A stretch of DNA of 64,000 nucleotides, taken from NCBI GenBank assembly GCA_033557465.1, contig CM066041.1, forward strand, positions 156,773,532 to 156,837,531. The letters run 5' to 3'. Of the stretch, positions 1 through 10,816 are shown one piece after another. The DNA is from Ichthyophis bannanicus (lineage: Eukaryota; Chordata; Amphibia; Gymnophiona; Ichthyophiidae). Position 1 is the first letter of the stretch. Each line of letters begins with the position of its first letter. The position numbers and the translations under genes were made by a program. The notes below the pieces were generated by a model that worked only from the letters and a program-made list of their open reading frames with translations, did no database searches and was not told the origin of the DNA.

Positions 1-487
1 TATGTCTCAAATAAAGTACCTTGAAAACCACAACCCTAGAAAAAATGGAACACATAAGCAAATCAATAATTTTCCCTTCGGCAACTTTTCTAGTAATTCT
101 GAGAATTCATTGAGCACATACAAACCTAAATTAACGATGTCTATTGAATCTTCCACCTTTCTTATAAAAAGAAATCAGGGCTGCTTGAAAAAGACCAAGT
201 CTAAATTCCAGTGTCACTTCAACCATCAAGGCAACGGTTCTGCAGCATCATTAAGAATACATTATTTTGGCCTCTTTTTGGCTTGGTTTTGTTTTATCAG
301 TTAAAGTCTTTTCTGAAATAACATTTTAGTAGCTGGATCATGGTACTTTTATAAGATATAACAAGAATTAAGTAACTATCTAAGAGAAATCTTTACCACA
401 AAATATTGCAAATTACTATTTTTGAAAAAAAAAATAGAGAAATTGTGCTCTTCTTTAAGTTTGTTACTGCAATCTAAGCTATACTAA
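1..487. other. AT-rich stretch, nothing recognised
   Basis: No coding exon, RNA gene or repeat could be recognised. The 100-codon open frame near the left edge has no family resemblance and unremarkable composition, so it is taken as chance. Confidence 0.5.
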
Positions 488-968
488 GGGCCCCTTTTAC
501 TAAAGCCCGCTATGGATATTCCATTAATGTGCTCATCTCACGTGCTTTAATGCCAGACGTTGCAAGTTAGCTGCCAGGGGCGTGTTCAGTATGCCATTGG
601 CAGCTAAAGTATGAAGGGTTTCCCTAACATGCGCTCCACTAGATCAGGTTCACTTAATGATTCCTATAGAAGAGTCATTGCCGCTGAGCATTCCTATAGA
701 AGAGTCGTTGCCGCTGAGCATTGCCGCTGAGCATTCCTATAGAAGAGTCGTTGCCGCAGAGCATGTGGCAATTACCCTGGCGCTAGCAACAATGTGTTCT
801 TCATGCCCACTCTCCACCCATTCCCCCGCTCCCGCTATCTCACATTATCACCCATTAATGTGCATTTTAGCATGCAAAGGCATACACTCTCAGGCGTTAC
901 TGTTCCTGTCTGTAACTGTGTGTTAAATTGCCCGTTAACGAGCTAACGGGCTTTAGTAAAAGAGGCCC
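488..968. mobile_element. MITE with GGGCCCCTTTTACTAAAGC termini
   Basis: The left end (GGGCCCCTTTTACTAAAGCC) and the reverse complement of the right end (GGGCCTCTTTTACTAAAGCC) match over about 22 bp, so this is a short inverted-repeat element without coding capacity. The flanks (TAA on the left, TAT on the right) do not give a clean target duplication, although a 3-bp TWA-like duplication of the Harbinger type is possible. The superfamily is therefore open. The interior carries a 30-bp tandem repeat, annotated separately. Confidence 0.7.
660..762. repeat. 30-bp minisatellite inside the MITE
   Basis: A unit starting ATTCCTATAGAAGAGTC and ending GCCGCTGAGC occurs at 660-689, 690-719 and about 733-762. 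A partial copy (ATTGCCGCTGAGC) sits at 720-732. Copies are almost identical, so the expansion is recent relative to the MITE. Confidence 0.85.
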
Positions 969-1017
969 TATGCCTCAGAAATATTTTTATTAAAAGAACA
1001 AATATAAAAGAAAATAC

Positions 1018-1838
1018 TTTTATAAGATCCACACAACCTAAACTTTGGAACCAATACCACCAATCAAGGAGAAAAAAGGATCTCAGTGTCAGCCAAATGA
1101 TAAAACACATTTATCGTAATTCAGGGATTTTATATAAATCCATTTCTCTCAATCATCAGCAAACAGAACTGCTTCATATGTCTCACGTATGGCACCCTAT
1201 GTAATCTAAACTCACCCAGCAGAGCTAACCACTCAAATAGTGCATGCAACCAATCACATTCTTCATAGTGGAGGAAATTACTGCAACGTCAGCAAAAACT
1301 GTATCCAATTGCTGCTCACCACTGAAACATTGGATGCAACCAATCAATGGTTTCCACAACATTAGGAATTCCATAACAGCGGCATAACACTTTAATTGAA
1401 TACTTCTTAAGTAAGCAAAACCAGGAAGCACTATAAGCCATTTTACTTGAAACATTTTTTTCTATGTAAAAAAGACCTTCCATTCAATGGCAGAATTAAG
1501 GCCATTAGGCACTAGTGTCTGTAGTTGATGAAGCCATCTTTGTTCTCACTGAATTAAAAATTTACTGCGATCTCCCCCTCGTACTCTCATAGCCACTTGA
1601 TCAATAATGATACATCTCAATTCCTGAAAAAGTAGGAGAATGTCGTACACAGTGATCAACATTAGGGGCTTCCTTAAAAATAACTTATGTTCGGCCGTTC
1701 TCACTCTGAAGGGCCGTATTGTTTTGCCAACATAAATTTTGTTACAAGGACAAAAAATAATATACACAACATGTGTGGAGTCACACAAAGTGCGTTGTCT
1801 CAATGAATAAACCGTCTGCTGTAAGATAATATTTTTTG
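1018..1838 (-). mobile_element. Penelope-like element 3' part, minus copy
   Basis: Read on the minus strand, about 1560-1815 encodes the GIY-YIG endonuclease end of a Penelope-like retroelement: a cysteine-rich lead, the core CPCNKIYVGKTIRPF, a conserved R-x-x-EH, and a tail with the RGGD motif. The remainder is 3' noncoding sequence. The same sequence appears in opposite orientation at about 2685-3925, including the terminal stretch at 1018-1075 which mirrors 3840-3905. Frameshifts and stops make it a dead copy. The 5' side ends where an L2-like LINE begins near 1840, so that LINE probably inserted into this copy. Confidence 0.75.
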
Positions 1839-1839
1839 C

Positions 1840-2400
1840 TAATACTACTACTACTGAGCATTTGTATAGTATTAAAAGTTGTACGCAGCGCTGCACAGAC
1901 ACATATAAAAGACGGTCCCCGCTCATCCGAGCTTACAGTCTAGTTAAGACAGACAACACAGTAGCTGTAGACATGGGATACATCTAGGGGGAATGGTAAG
2001 GAAACATAAAGGAGATCAGGTGAGTCAAGATCCGAAAGCAGCAGCGAAGAGGTGAGTTTTTAGCCTGGATTTGAGAAGGGCCAGAGAAGGCGCCTGATGT
2101 ACAGACTCAGATAGTTTGCATAAGGAGCAGCAAGGTAAAAGGAGCAAAGTCTGGAGTTAGCAATAGAAGAGAAGGATACAGATAGAAGTGATTTGCCACA
2201 AGAGTGGAGTACCCGAGGAGGGGTGTAGGGAGAGATAAGAGAGGAAAGGTAGTGAGGAGCTGCAGGGTGAAAGCACTTATAGGTCAGAAGGAGAAATTTG
2301 AACTGGATGTGGAAACGGATAGGAAGCAAATGAAGAAACTTGAGAAGCTGGGAGAACTTTAAGGACATAGCAAAATTTCTTGACTATTCTGGCTATAGCT
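1840..2400 (-). mobile_element. L2-like LINE 3' end
   Basis: On the minus strand, 2060-2368 encodes the C-terminal tail of a non-LTR retrotransposon ORF2. It has the LHLLPIRFHIQFKFLLLTYK block followed by the APHYLSSL..Y.P..LHS pattern, usual after the reverse transcriptase in L2/CR1-group LINEs. The 3'UTR runs leftward and contains the GCGCTG(T/C)ACA-type segment. It ends in a short TAGTAGTAG tract near 1845, typical of tandem trinucleotide tails of such LINEs. It is 5'-truncated with no reverse transcriptase core. It separates the two inverted Penelope-like copies. Confidence 0.7.
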
Positions 2401-2684
2401 GGAGCATAAGAAGAATACTGTAAAGTGAATAGTACAAAATCCATAATCATTTCTCCTAGGCTTAGATTCTGTCAACAGGTGCCCATGATGGTTGAATAAT
2501 GCCCATTTATATACTTGACGTACCACTGATCTCAGATAGCCACGCATTAAAAATGTATTTATTAACATTTTAGCCTTTTATCATTTTGTCAATATCACAA
2601 AAACTGTGAAAAAGGTAAACAGCAGATAGAGAAATCTTAAGGATTTTATGTGTCTGGCAATTTTACCAGTGTGCACCACATTTG
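2401..2684. other. Unassigned spacer between LINE and Penelope copy
   Basis: AT-rich sequence with no recognised motif. It may be a remnant of the 5' part of either neighbouring element. Confidence 0.4.
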
Positions 2685-3925
2685 AGCTGAAGAAAGGGGG
2701 TCATTTTTCTTGTCAAAGGTGTCAGATTTGTGCGATTACTATTGAAGATTCTAAGTTCACAAATCCGGTAGATAGTAAGGTTTATTCAATCAGACAATGC
2801 ACTTTGTGTGACTCCACACATGTTGGGTATATTATTTTTTGTCCTTGTAACAAAATTTATGTTGGCAAAACAATGCGGCCCTTCAGAGTGAGAAAGGCCG
2901 AACATAAGTTTTCTTTATTGAATCAATGTAAAAAGGCTCCAATAGTTGATCACATTGTACAACATTCTCATACTTTTTCAGAATTGAGATGCATCATTAC
3001 TTGATCAAGTGGCTATGAGCATACGAGGGGGAGATCAAGGTAAATTTTTAATTTGACGAGAACAAAGGTAGATATTCATCAACTACAGGTGCTAGAGCCT
3101 AATGGCTTTAATTCTGCCATTAAATGGAAGAAAGTGGCTTATAGTGCTTCCTGGTTTTGCTTACTTAAGAAGAGTTCAATCAAAGTGTTATGCAGCTAGT
3201 CTGGGATTTCTAATGTTGTGGGACCCATTGACTGGCTGTATCCAATGTTTGAATGGTGAAAAGCAATTGGATACAGTTGTTGCTGACGTTGTGGGAATTT
3301 CTCTGCTATGAGGAGTGTGATTGGCTGTGTCTACTAATTGAAGGGTGAACAGCGATTGGTTACAGCTGTTGCTGATATCCTGGTAATTTCCTCCACCATG
3401 AAGAATGTGATTGGTTGCATGCACTATTTGAGTGGTCAGCTCTGCTGGGTGAGTTTAGATTACATAGGGTGCCATATGTGAGAAATCTAAAGCAGTTTTG
3501 CTTGCTGAAGATTGAGAGAAATGGAATGATATAAAATCCCTGAAGCAGCAGAATACAGTGATACAGAGGCCTTTGCTGGATTGCGCTTTCCATTGCCAAT
3601 TTTAAGATAAGTGGATTGATGTTATCACAGAGAATTTTATTTTTCTTGTCATTGATGAAATAAGTGGACTATCAAATTACATGTTTAAATAACTGACTTA
3701 TGAGACATTTATATATAAGAAGAATACAGAATTTTTTGCACTTTATAAAAAGTCCAGACAAGGAGGTTTTTTTGCAGGATCTATGATGCTGGTCTGTGAG
3801 TGTCAAATTGAATTACAATAAATATGTTTATCATTTGGCCGACACGGAGATCCTTTTTTCTCCTTGACTAGTGGAGTTGATTCCAAAGTTTAGGTTGTGT
3901 GGATCTTTTTTATCTTTGGAATACT
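2685..3925 (+). mobile_element. Penelope-like element 3' part, plus copy
   Basis: This is the better preserved of two inverted copies. It opens with a zinc-binding cysteine pattern (FSCQRCQIC) and continues through the GIY-YIG endonuclease core to an approximately 800-bp 3' noncoding region that mirrors the minus copy. The reverse transcriptase that should lie upstream is absent, so the element is 5'-truncated. The inverted arrangement around an unrelated LINE could come from two independent insertions, or from the tandem or inverted insertions that Penelope-like elements are known to make. Confidence 0.75.
2690..3110 (+). pseudogene. Penelope-like GIY-YIG endonuclease fragment
   Basis: The GIY-YIG nuclease nicks target DNA for priming of reverse transcription in Penelope-like elements. 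Visible parts in order are a CxxCxxC-type knuckle, YSIRQCTLCDSTHVGYIIF (first beta strands), CPCNKIYVGKT (the YVG core), RPFRVRKAEH (the catalytic Arg and His region) and, in another frame after a stop near 3002, the R-G-GD...W tail ending at an LN motif. The shift between frames near 3000 shows that it is broken. The upstream reverse transcriptase is missing. The match to the family is strong in the core, although the region is short. Confidence 0.75.
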
Positions 3926-4545
3926 CCGGTGTTGGTGTTTGTTTTTGTGGAAAATAACTTTATATACATAAGAAAAAACTGCAGAGTAATTCATAAGTAC
4001 TTTGTATCCTAAAATCATTCTATGATTGTAAAACTTTTTTCCTAAGGGTCTTCTTTATAATGTAAAAAAAAACATTGTTCTGTGTAATCAAGTCACTTAT
4101 AAAATTACCCCTACTATCATGTTCTATTCCTCCAGAGCACCAACAGGGCAGGAATTGCTTCTATGTCATGCACAGATACATCTGTACCATCCCAGTAGAA
4201 TAAATAGCCTGCTTCCATTATTCAGCCTCAGGTAGCTCTCCATCTCTCTTCTCAATATCTTGGGGTGTGGTTTGCTGGGCCTGAAGGATTCTAGGCCTCT
4301 CAACTTTTTCTGATGGTCAATCTTTCTCCAAAGACACAATCTTTGCCCAAAGTTAGTGAGACAGACTATGTAAGCGCTTCTATGAATAGTATTTTTAGCC
4401 TCAGTATAAAGAAATTCATATTTTAATTACTCATTGAGAATAGAGTTCTTTATTGTTGGGCGAATTGAAAAACTTTCTTTCATCCACAAATTTTTGGTTC
4501 TCTGTTTTATTTCTTTTTTTTTTTAAATTTGAATCTAGAGACCCA
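3926..4545. other. No gene recognised
   Basis: AT-rich sequence with no open frame of family character. Homopolymer A and T runs are present. Nothing further can be supported. Confidence 0.5.
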
Positions 4546-4546
4546 T

Positions 4547-4957
4547 GGGGGGGGGGATATTCAAAGCTATTAACGCGGTTAGGAGACCTGCTAACTGCAT
4601 TAATCACGCAGACTGCAATATTCAGCAGCGTTAACATGGTTAATACCGCTGAATATCTGCGGATGCCGCCGCCGCTGCACGCCCCAATACTAGCCAACTA
4701 GCATCATGGCATTCTGGGGGTGGCAACCAGTGATAACTGGACAGGGGATGATATTGAGCCACTGCCCAATTATCGCAAAGTGGTGGCTTTTGCAGCAGAA
4801 CTAACCGAGCAGTGGCTGAATATTGCCCGCTGCCCAGTTAGCTTCTTTGCTATCTGGCCAACCCAGAAATTCAGTGCTGGTGGCTGGATATGACCCCAAC
4901 ATTGAATATTTGGGTTTATGTTTCAGCGGTGATGGCTAGTTACTGAATATGTCCCCC
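4547..4957. mobile_element. MITE with G-run/ATATTCA termini
   Basis: The left end is a G run followed by GATATTCA, and the reverse complement of the right end is GGGGGACATATTCAGTAAC. The left interior has AACGCGGTTA, while the right has GGCTAGTTACTGAATATG. No coding sequence is present. A CAT triplet flanks both ends and may be the target duplication. It is similar in style, but not clearly in sequence, to the GGGCCTGATATTCA element near 36987. Confidence 0.6.
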
Positions 4958-7389
4958 ATAATGTTTATAGAATATCATTATTTAGCCTTTTTGTTTTATA
5001 TACATAGTCCTACCCCAAAAACTTTGTTTCGAATGATTCAGAAAATAATGTGCATAAAGACAGACAGTATAAGCAAAGATGTGATCTTTTTAGAAAGCAT
5101 CAGAATACACTGAAATGCTTCAACAGGATGTTTTAAATGAACGTTAATTGAAAAATAATTCAAAGATGTTGCCGGGATTGCAGAGATGGTGCAATTAATG
5201 TTGTTTTCTTCCAGTATTTATCTGTTGCTGTTTAACTGCATTCATTTTTCTATCCGATGTATCTAGGCAGTATTTGTTAAAGAGCATTGTTGACATTCAC
5301 TAAATTTGTTTTCTCTGAATTTTATTGAACTAGTCCACAAGAATGAAATAGAAAAATAAAGAATTTTTAAATATGTTGTCTTTTATAAAAAAAACAAAGG
5401 TTGGATTTGGAGCCAGAGCAATCACCAGCATAAGTCTTTTAATACAACTACAGAACTTAGGCAGTAGTTTGAATATAAATATTAACTGGTGATGATGCCA
5501 TCACTATATATTTAGGCCTGCTATTCTGTTTAGGAGCTGAATATTGCCATTATCTGGAAAAGGGCTGTCTCTGCCTCCCCGCAACCCAGCCTACAATTAG
5601 CAATTTAAATGGCCTGACGCTATCTGTAAAACATTTGAAATCCTACAGATAAGGCAATAATACATTTGCTGGCCACAGGAGAAAACCTGATTAGCTTTAA
5701 TATTGGTCCATAATTAAGTGACTAGTGCCCACATTGATGACAGCAGGAATACATTTACCTGCTAGTAATAAGGGCAGAATAAGGCTGAAGAGAGGTTTGT
5801 GGAGGAAAGGAACACAAAAAGCTGGTAAAATGTTGGTACCTATCCATACATCAAAAGGGAAGCTGTAGTCCAGCACTTGACCACAATAAGAGAAACTCCC
5901 ATGGAAAATGGACTTACAAGCATACAAGTCCTATTGGTCATTCTAACAATTGCCAGCAGCAAGGCAATTTTCAAAAGCTATTTACATTGGTAAATGACTA
6001 TTTAAGAGCCTGAATTCAATGGACATATTCTAAGAATACTGCAAAGTGCATACTATTGGAAAGGGGAAATATATCCACAGAAAAGCAGGCAGAAATCTCT
6101 GTAAGTACTTATTCCTAGGACATTTTCAAAGGGAATGCACCTATGCTTTCCTTCTAGGAATTGGTGCAGAGGGTGTGAATTAAAATAGTCACAGACATTA
6201 CAAGTTCCCTCATTGTTTGGAAAAGTGATTCCATAGCTGACAGCTCTCTATGATAGGTTGATGCACCCATTCTTGAAACTGTAAAGGAAGCTGAGATGAA
6301 TAATTTTGGCAAGCTGTTAAATAAAAATATTTACTGTAACTGCAACAGAGTCCAAATGAAGCAAAAGTGAGCATCTATTTATCTTTCTATATCGATGGCA
6401 TGCTAGGGTATGGTTTGTGAGGGTCCAACACATCCCATCTTGCAAGCAGAATCCACTCAGATGTAAAAAAGAAATCTAAGGGTCAGCATTTACCTGCTTA
6501 AGGACAAGCATTAGTGCCAAGGTCTGGATCCACACAGATCACCCCCTGGCATCAACACTCTCCTAGAACACACCCGGACTGCTGATCTCTCCCCTCGATG
6601 ATCCGTCTGACATCTGCCCATCAGCAATCACCCTCCCAACAGCTAATTCCTCTTCTGATCATCTCTCTGGTGTTGACTCACTGCCAAATCATCCGCTAAC
6701 GGCGGATCCCTCCCCCACCCTCCTATGGCATCTGACAATCTCCTATTCCCCCTAACAGGTCAGCTGCCCCTTACGACTTCTGATTTGCCGCTTAAGAATC
6801 CTTCACCCAACCCCCATTGAAAAACAACCCCGAAAGGCAAACCTTCCCAATCTTACCAGCATCCCTCAAGTCTACTGGAGATAGGAGCAGTGCCCACCAG
6901 CACCTGATCATATGACTCTACGTAAAAAAATTGACACCATTAACCCTAGTTGTAGTACCATGAAATTACTTTTAAGGGTCATAGGCATGATTTTGAAACC
7001 CAGAGCAAAAGAAGTAGGAACAAGTGGGCATTGGTTGTGTTCCCATTTGACACCAGAGACCCCAATAAGGCCAGGGAAGGGGCTCAGGGGATAGGCGAAT
7101 CTGCTGGGGGATACATGAGAGGAGTGCCTTATTACTGGGAGGGGTTAAGTGGAGGGGGCTTTGAGCTGAGGTTTTCCGATGAGGGGAAACACATGGCTTG
7201 AAGGAAAGCAGATGTCTTGGAGGATGGGGGAGACTAGATCTCTTGAGGTGGAGAATAATCTCATGTCTTAGTGCAGATTTGTGGGGAGATTGAGGTCAAG
7301 GGTTGATCGGGGGAAGGGGGATAAACCTTGACTTTAAAGCTGTTCCTTCAAACAGGGAATTATTTGTGTAGGAGGGCAGCTATAAAGCA
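4958..7389. other. Unassigned 2.4 kb
   Basis: No exon, RNA gene or known repeat could be recognised with confidence. The part from about 6500 to 6850 is pyrimidine-rich with many CCC and CTC clusters, and 7080-7320 is G-rich and purine-biased. The 60-codon frame at 6912-7094 has no family resemblance. Confidence 0.4.
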
Positions 7390-7519
7390 TAGTTACTCAC
7401 CTGTGAGAAGCAGCAATGGAGTCAAGGAAAAGCAGACACATAAGCAGCCCCAAGTGTCAAACGAGGAACCAATTCTCCAGTAGCCTGAAACACCGAAGGG
7501 CCAGAGGGCAGGAGTTGCC

Positions 7520-8278
7520 TTACACGGTGTCCAGCAGTGCCCCTATGAACTCAAGGCATTGTGCCAGATGGAGATGGGAGTTTGGGCAGTTTATGACGAA
7601 CCCCAAGTGCTCCAGAATGAGGTTGGTGCGGCCTGTTGCCTGATGCGCTTTGGCGGCGGTGCTGCTCTTGATGAACCAGTCATCCAGATAGGAGAAGACA
7701 AATGCCCCCTGGAGACGCAAGAAAGCAGTGACAACTGCTAGGCACTGGTGAATACCCTCGGGGCGGAGGTCAGACCGAAGGGTAAACCCCTGTACTGGTA
7801 GTGGCAACCTCATATCCTGAAGCGGAGGTTCTGCCTGTGAAGAGGATGGATGAAGATGTGTGTATACATATCCTTCAGATCCAAGGAGCATAGCCACTTT
7901 CTCTGATGAAGGTATAGCAGCAATGTTCCAAGGGAGAACATTTTGAACTTCTCCCTCACCAGGCACTGGTTCAGACCCACAGGTCTAGAATGGGCCAAAA
8001 CCCCTGGTCCTTTTGGGACCCAGAAAGTAGCAGAAGTAGAACCCCTTGCACTTGAGGTGGAGGGAGACAGGTTCCACTGCCCTGTCTGCCAGAAGACCTG
8101 CGAGTTCTTGCTGAAGCAGGCCCTGGTGAAGGGAAGTCATAGGGGACTCTCCAGGGAAGAAAGGAGGGGGCATCTGTTCAAGGTGGAGGAGGTAACACTC
8201 CCTCACCACCTGTAGGGCCCATGCATCAGTGGTGATGGTGAACCACCGGTTGGCGTAAAATACCAGATGTTCCCCCAT
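7520..8278 (-). pseudogene. DIRS reverse transcriptase fragment (YLDD kept)
   Basis: Minus-strand frames give, in order, HLVFYANRWFTITTDAWAL, the GLLADRAVEPV region, KFKMFSLGTLLLYLHQRKWL, LDLKDMYTHIFIHP, and then FSYLDDWFIKS followed by EHLGFVINCPNSHL. These are standard DIRS reverse transcriptase blocks, and YLDD is the catalytic aspartate box. Three overlapping frames are needed, so it is frameshifted, and the fingers region before YLDD is partly deleted. This copy keeps the YLDD box that copy 1 (40706-46080) has lost. Confidence 0.75.
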
Positions 8279-10372
8279 ATGCTGTGGGAGCAGGACCTCC
8301 TGGGGGAAGAGAGGCTATACTCGAGGAGTCAAAATCCCCCTCCAGGTTGTGCTGGAGGCATGGACTGGAGCTTGGGGGTCTTAGGCTTACGAGGGCTGTG
8401 CCCTGGTCCCTAGGCCTATGGGCCCATTGGTGAGCTGGGAAGGCTGAGTACTGAGGGTAGTTTCCATAAGCCTTCCTCTTCTTCAGGTATAGGGACTTTT
8501 TAGCCAAAGCCTTCCTTTGGGAAGGGTCAATGGTCTTTTTGGAGAGCCTCGCCCTGGTCATGAACTCAGACTCCAGCTCAGTGGCCTTGTCAATCATGGG
8601 CTTCCCAAAGACATTCTCTCCCTGGCTACGGTTATCGACCAACTTGTCCTGCACCCATTGCTCCAAGTCAGAAGACTGTAGCCAGGCCTGGCGGCATGCA
8701 CTAATGCCCACCGCGGCTACTGGCTGATAAGCATCGAGCCCTCGAAGCACTACCTGCCCAGGGTATCCATGGCATGGGTCTCCCTGCCTGGGGGCCCCGA
8801 GAAGTGCGTTTTCTGTCTCTTGAAACTACACATGGCTGACTCCACCACCATAGAGTTGTGAGGCAGTTGAGCTTTTTGGAAGCCTGGGCTCCGGCAGACC
8901 CAGTACATCGAGTCTAGTTGCCTGCTCACAATGGGAACCAAAGCCGGGGTCTCCCACATATAGAACAGCAGCTGTTCCAGGATGGGGAGAATCAACACCG
9001 AGAGTAGCTCCTTAAGGGAAGTCTTATATTGGAGGATCTCTAGGTCTTCTACCTGACATTCCCCCTTAGATTCGGTGGTGAAGGCAAGAGCCTTTGCCAT
9101 ATCCTGAATGAAGTCCAGAAAGGCCAGGTCCTCAGGGATGGACCAACACCGAGCTTCGGGAGGGGAAAGGTCTGAGGTTACATCCCTGTGAAGTCAAGTG
9201 TCCAGGGATTCATCATTCTCGATCTTCCACGCCAAACAAGAGTCGGAGGAGATCTCAAGGATCCCCCAGGAAGCACTGTGTGGGGAAATCCTCGGCCCTG
9301 ATCAGACCAGAACTTGTGACAAGGTGTCTCTCGAGGCCGGTGGTGCTCGAGGATCAGCTCCACCTCCCTCGCTATGGAGGGGCCGGTGGTCGAGAGTGAT
9401 GACCCAGAGGAACCTGCTGTTGGGCCATGAAGGCAGACGAGCTACGTTCCAAGGCCGCCATCCTGGCCTTGAGGCCATAAGGCTCTGCAGTCACCAGGAT
9501 GGGCACTGAGGACTTCGGGCCCGGCGCCGGCACTGTTGAGAGAGTGTCCTCAATGAGGATGGCCTTGGAGGACCATAATCGATCCCCCAGAAGCCGATGG
9601 TGTTTTCTCCTGGCCATTGTCCTCAGCCTCACATTGAGGGCTCTGAAACTGGGGGCCATGGGACTTCCCTACGGTCCCACCCAGCCACTGAAGATGTGTG
9701 GTTCTTCAAGGGGTATCCCTCCCCAAGGGAGCCCTGGCTCTATGCTCCTTGAACTCAAAATTCTGAGGCAGTGTGGTCCCCACATGAGGCCGAGACCTCC
9801 ACAGCGACCCTCAAGGACGCTGGTCCCACAGACGACTCTAGGGCTGAGTTGGTCTTGTGAAAAATTAAATCATGCTGCTTCTTACGGCCTTAGAGGTCCT
9901 TGGGGTTCATCTGCTGGCAGAGACCACAAGCCAAGGCATCATTATCCGGCCCAAGGCACCGAAGGCAACAGTCATGCGGATCTGTGCATGACATATTATG
10001 TGTACAGCGGTCATAGGGCTTGAAGCCACTGATCGAGGCCATAGCGGCGAATACGGCCCCTGCGAGGTCAAACTCCTTTGGCCCAGCCAGAAAGGGCATG
10101 AAAACCCGCGTGCCTAGAACAAACCCCAAGGGAAAAATGGGGGCCCAAAAAAACCCCATGATGCCGAAAGCAAGCGAACTTGGGAGGCAAGAAGGGCATG
10201 AATACACAATCAGAGAAAGGAACTGATCTGAAAACCGAAGTAAAAGGCAAGAAAAAAAATCCACTTTTTCCAGGGGGGACAGACACACGTCCGATGAGCT
10301 CTGTGGAAAAAAAGGAGACTGAGGCAAGATGGCACCCTTAGACGGGAAGAGAACCACACATGCATGGTGCAT
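8226..10372 (-). pseudogene. DIRS Gag-like protein, fragmented
   Basis: Several minus-strand pieces together match the layout of the Gag-like first protein in the DIRS copies at 41139-42830 and 46423-46920. They include a C-rich start resembling DPHDCCLRCLG and the central segment at 8750-9100, with its YKTSLKELLSVL and PILEQLLFYMWETPALVPIVSRQLD blocks. A later segment (8226-8750) has the FGKPMIDKATELESEFMTR block. Its function is presumed particle or RNA binding. Frame changes and stops show that it is not functional. Confidence 0.65.
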
Positions 10373-10540
10373 CTCCCAAAGGCTTTCTTTGAAAGTTGGG
10401 GAGAGGTTACCACGCGGGCTCCGTCAGCGCTAACGTCACCCATATGTGAGAACCGACTTCCTGCTTGTTCCCGGAGAAATAACAACTTCTTCGTTTTTTC
10501 TAATGGATATGGATTCCATTTGTAAGATGGGGAATCCACA

Positions 10541-10816
10541 TCTATATTGTAGGCCTACCTTAACTACTCCCTCCCTAATCTTTCCATGCTTACTGGAAAT
10601 CTAAAAGGAGTAAGAATCTCCACATTCAAATAGGCCCTCTTTATAAAGGGCATTTATACATATATGCCAATCTACACATGTAAATGCTGTGAGAGGCATA
10701 CATGCATATGAGTGTTTCTAAGAGTGACAGACTGCATATACATCCATCTTTGCATGTGTTATTGTGGGTGTGAATGTCTTTGACGAGTTAGAGTACACAG
10801 GTGCGCTTGTGTGTGT
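10541..10816. other. TG/TA-rich flank of the LTR element
   Basis: Alternating purine-pyrimidine sequence (TATATATGCC, GTGTGTGTT) precedes the 5' LTR and resumes after the 3' LTR (GTGTGCAAGTG). This is consistent with a GT-rich target site. Confidence 0.5.

Larger units (their letters stand above)
7390..10475 (-). mobile_element. DIRS retrotransposon, truncated, minus strand
   Basis: Read right to left, it starts with the DIRS inverted terminal repeat (about 10320-10475). This is recognisable because the same sequence begins the plus-strand DIRS copies at 40706 and 46090: a TGGGTGACGT-like start, then the CTCCCCAACTTTCAAAGAAAGC block. Gag fragments (about 8226-10300) and the first half of the reverse transcriptase (7520-8278) follow. 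RNase H, the tyrosine recombinase and the other terminal repeat are missing; the sequence stops near 7390. Many frameshifts split the coding region. Confidence 0.75.

Noticed and set aside
2..304. 100-codon open frame at the left edge
   Set aside because: No family resemblance, AT-rich chance frame, no splice or promoter context.
660..762. CRISPR-like repeats
   Set aside because: Repeats are directly tandem without unique spacers and lie in a MITE of a vertebrate genome.
4431..4701. ORFs at the left end of the 4.5-kb MITE
   Set aside because: Both strands are open by chance across the MITE end and a homopolymer tract.
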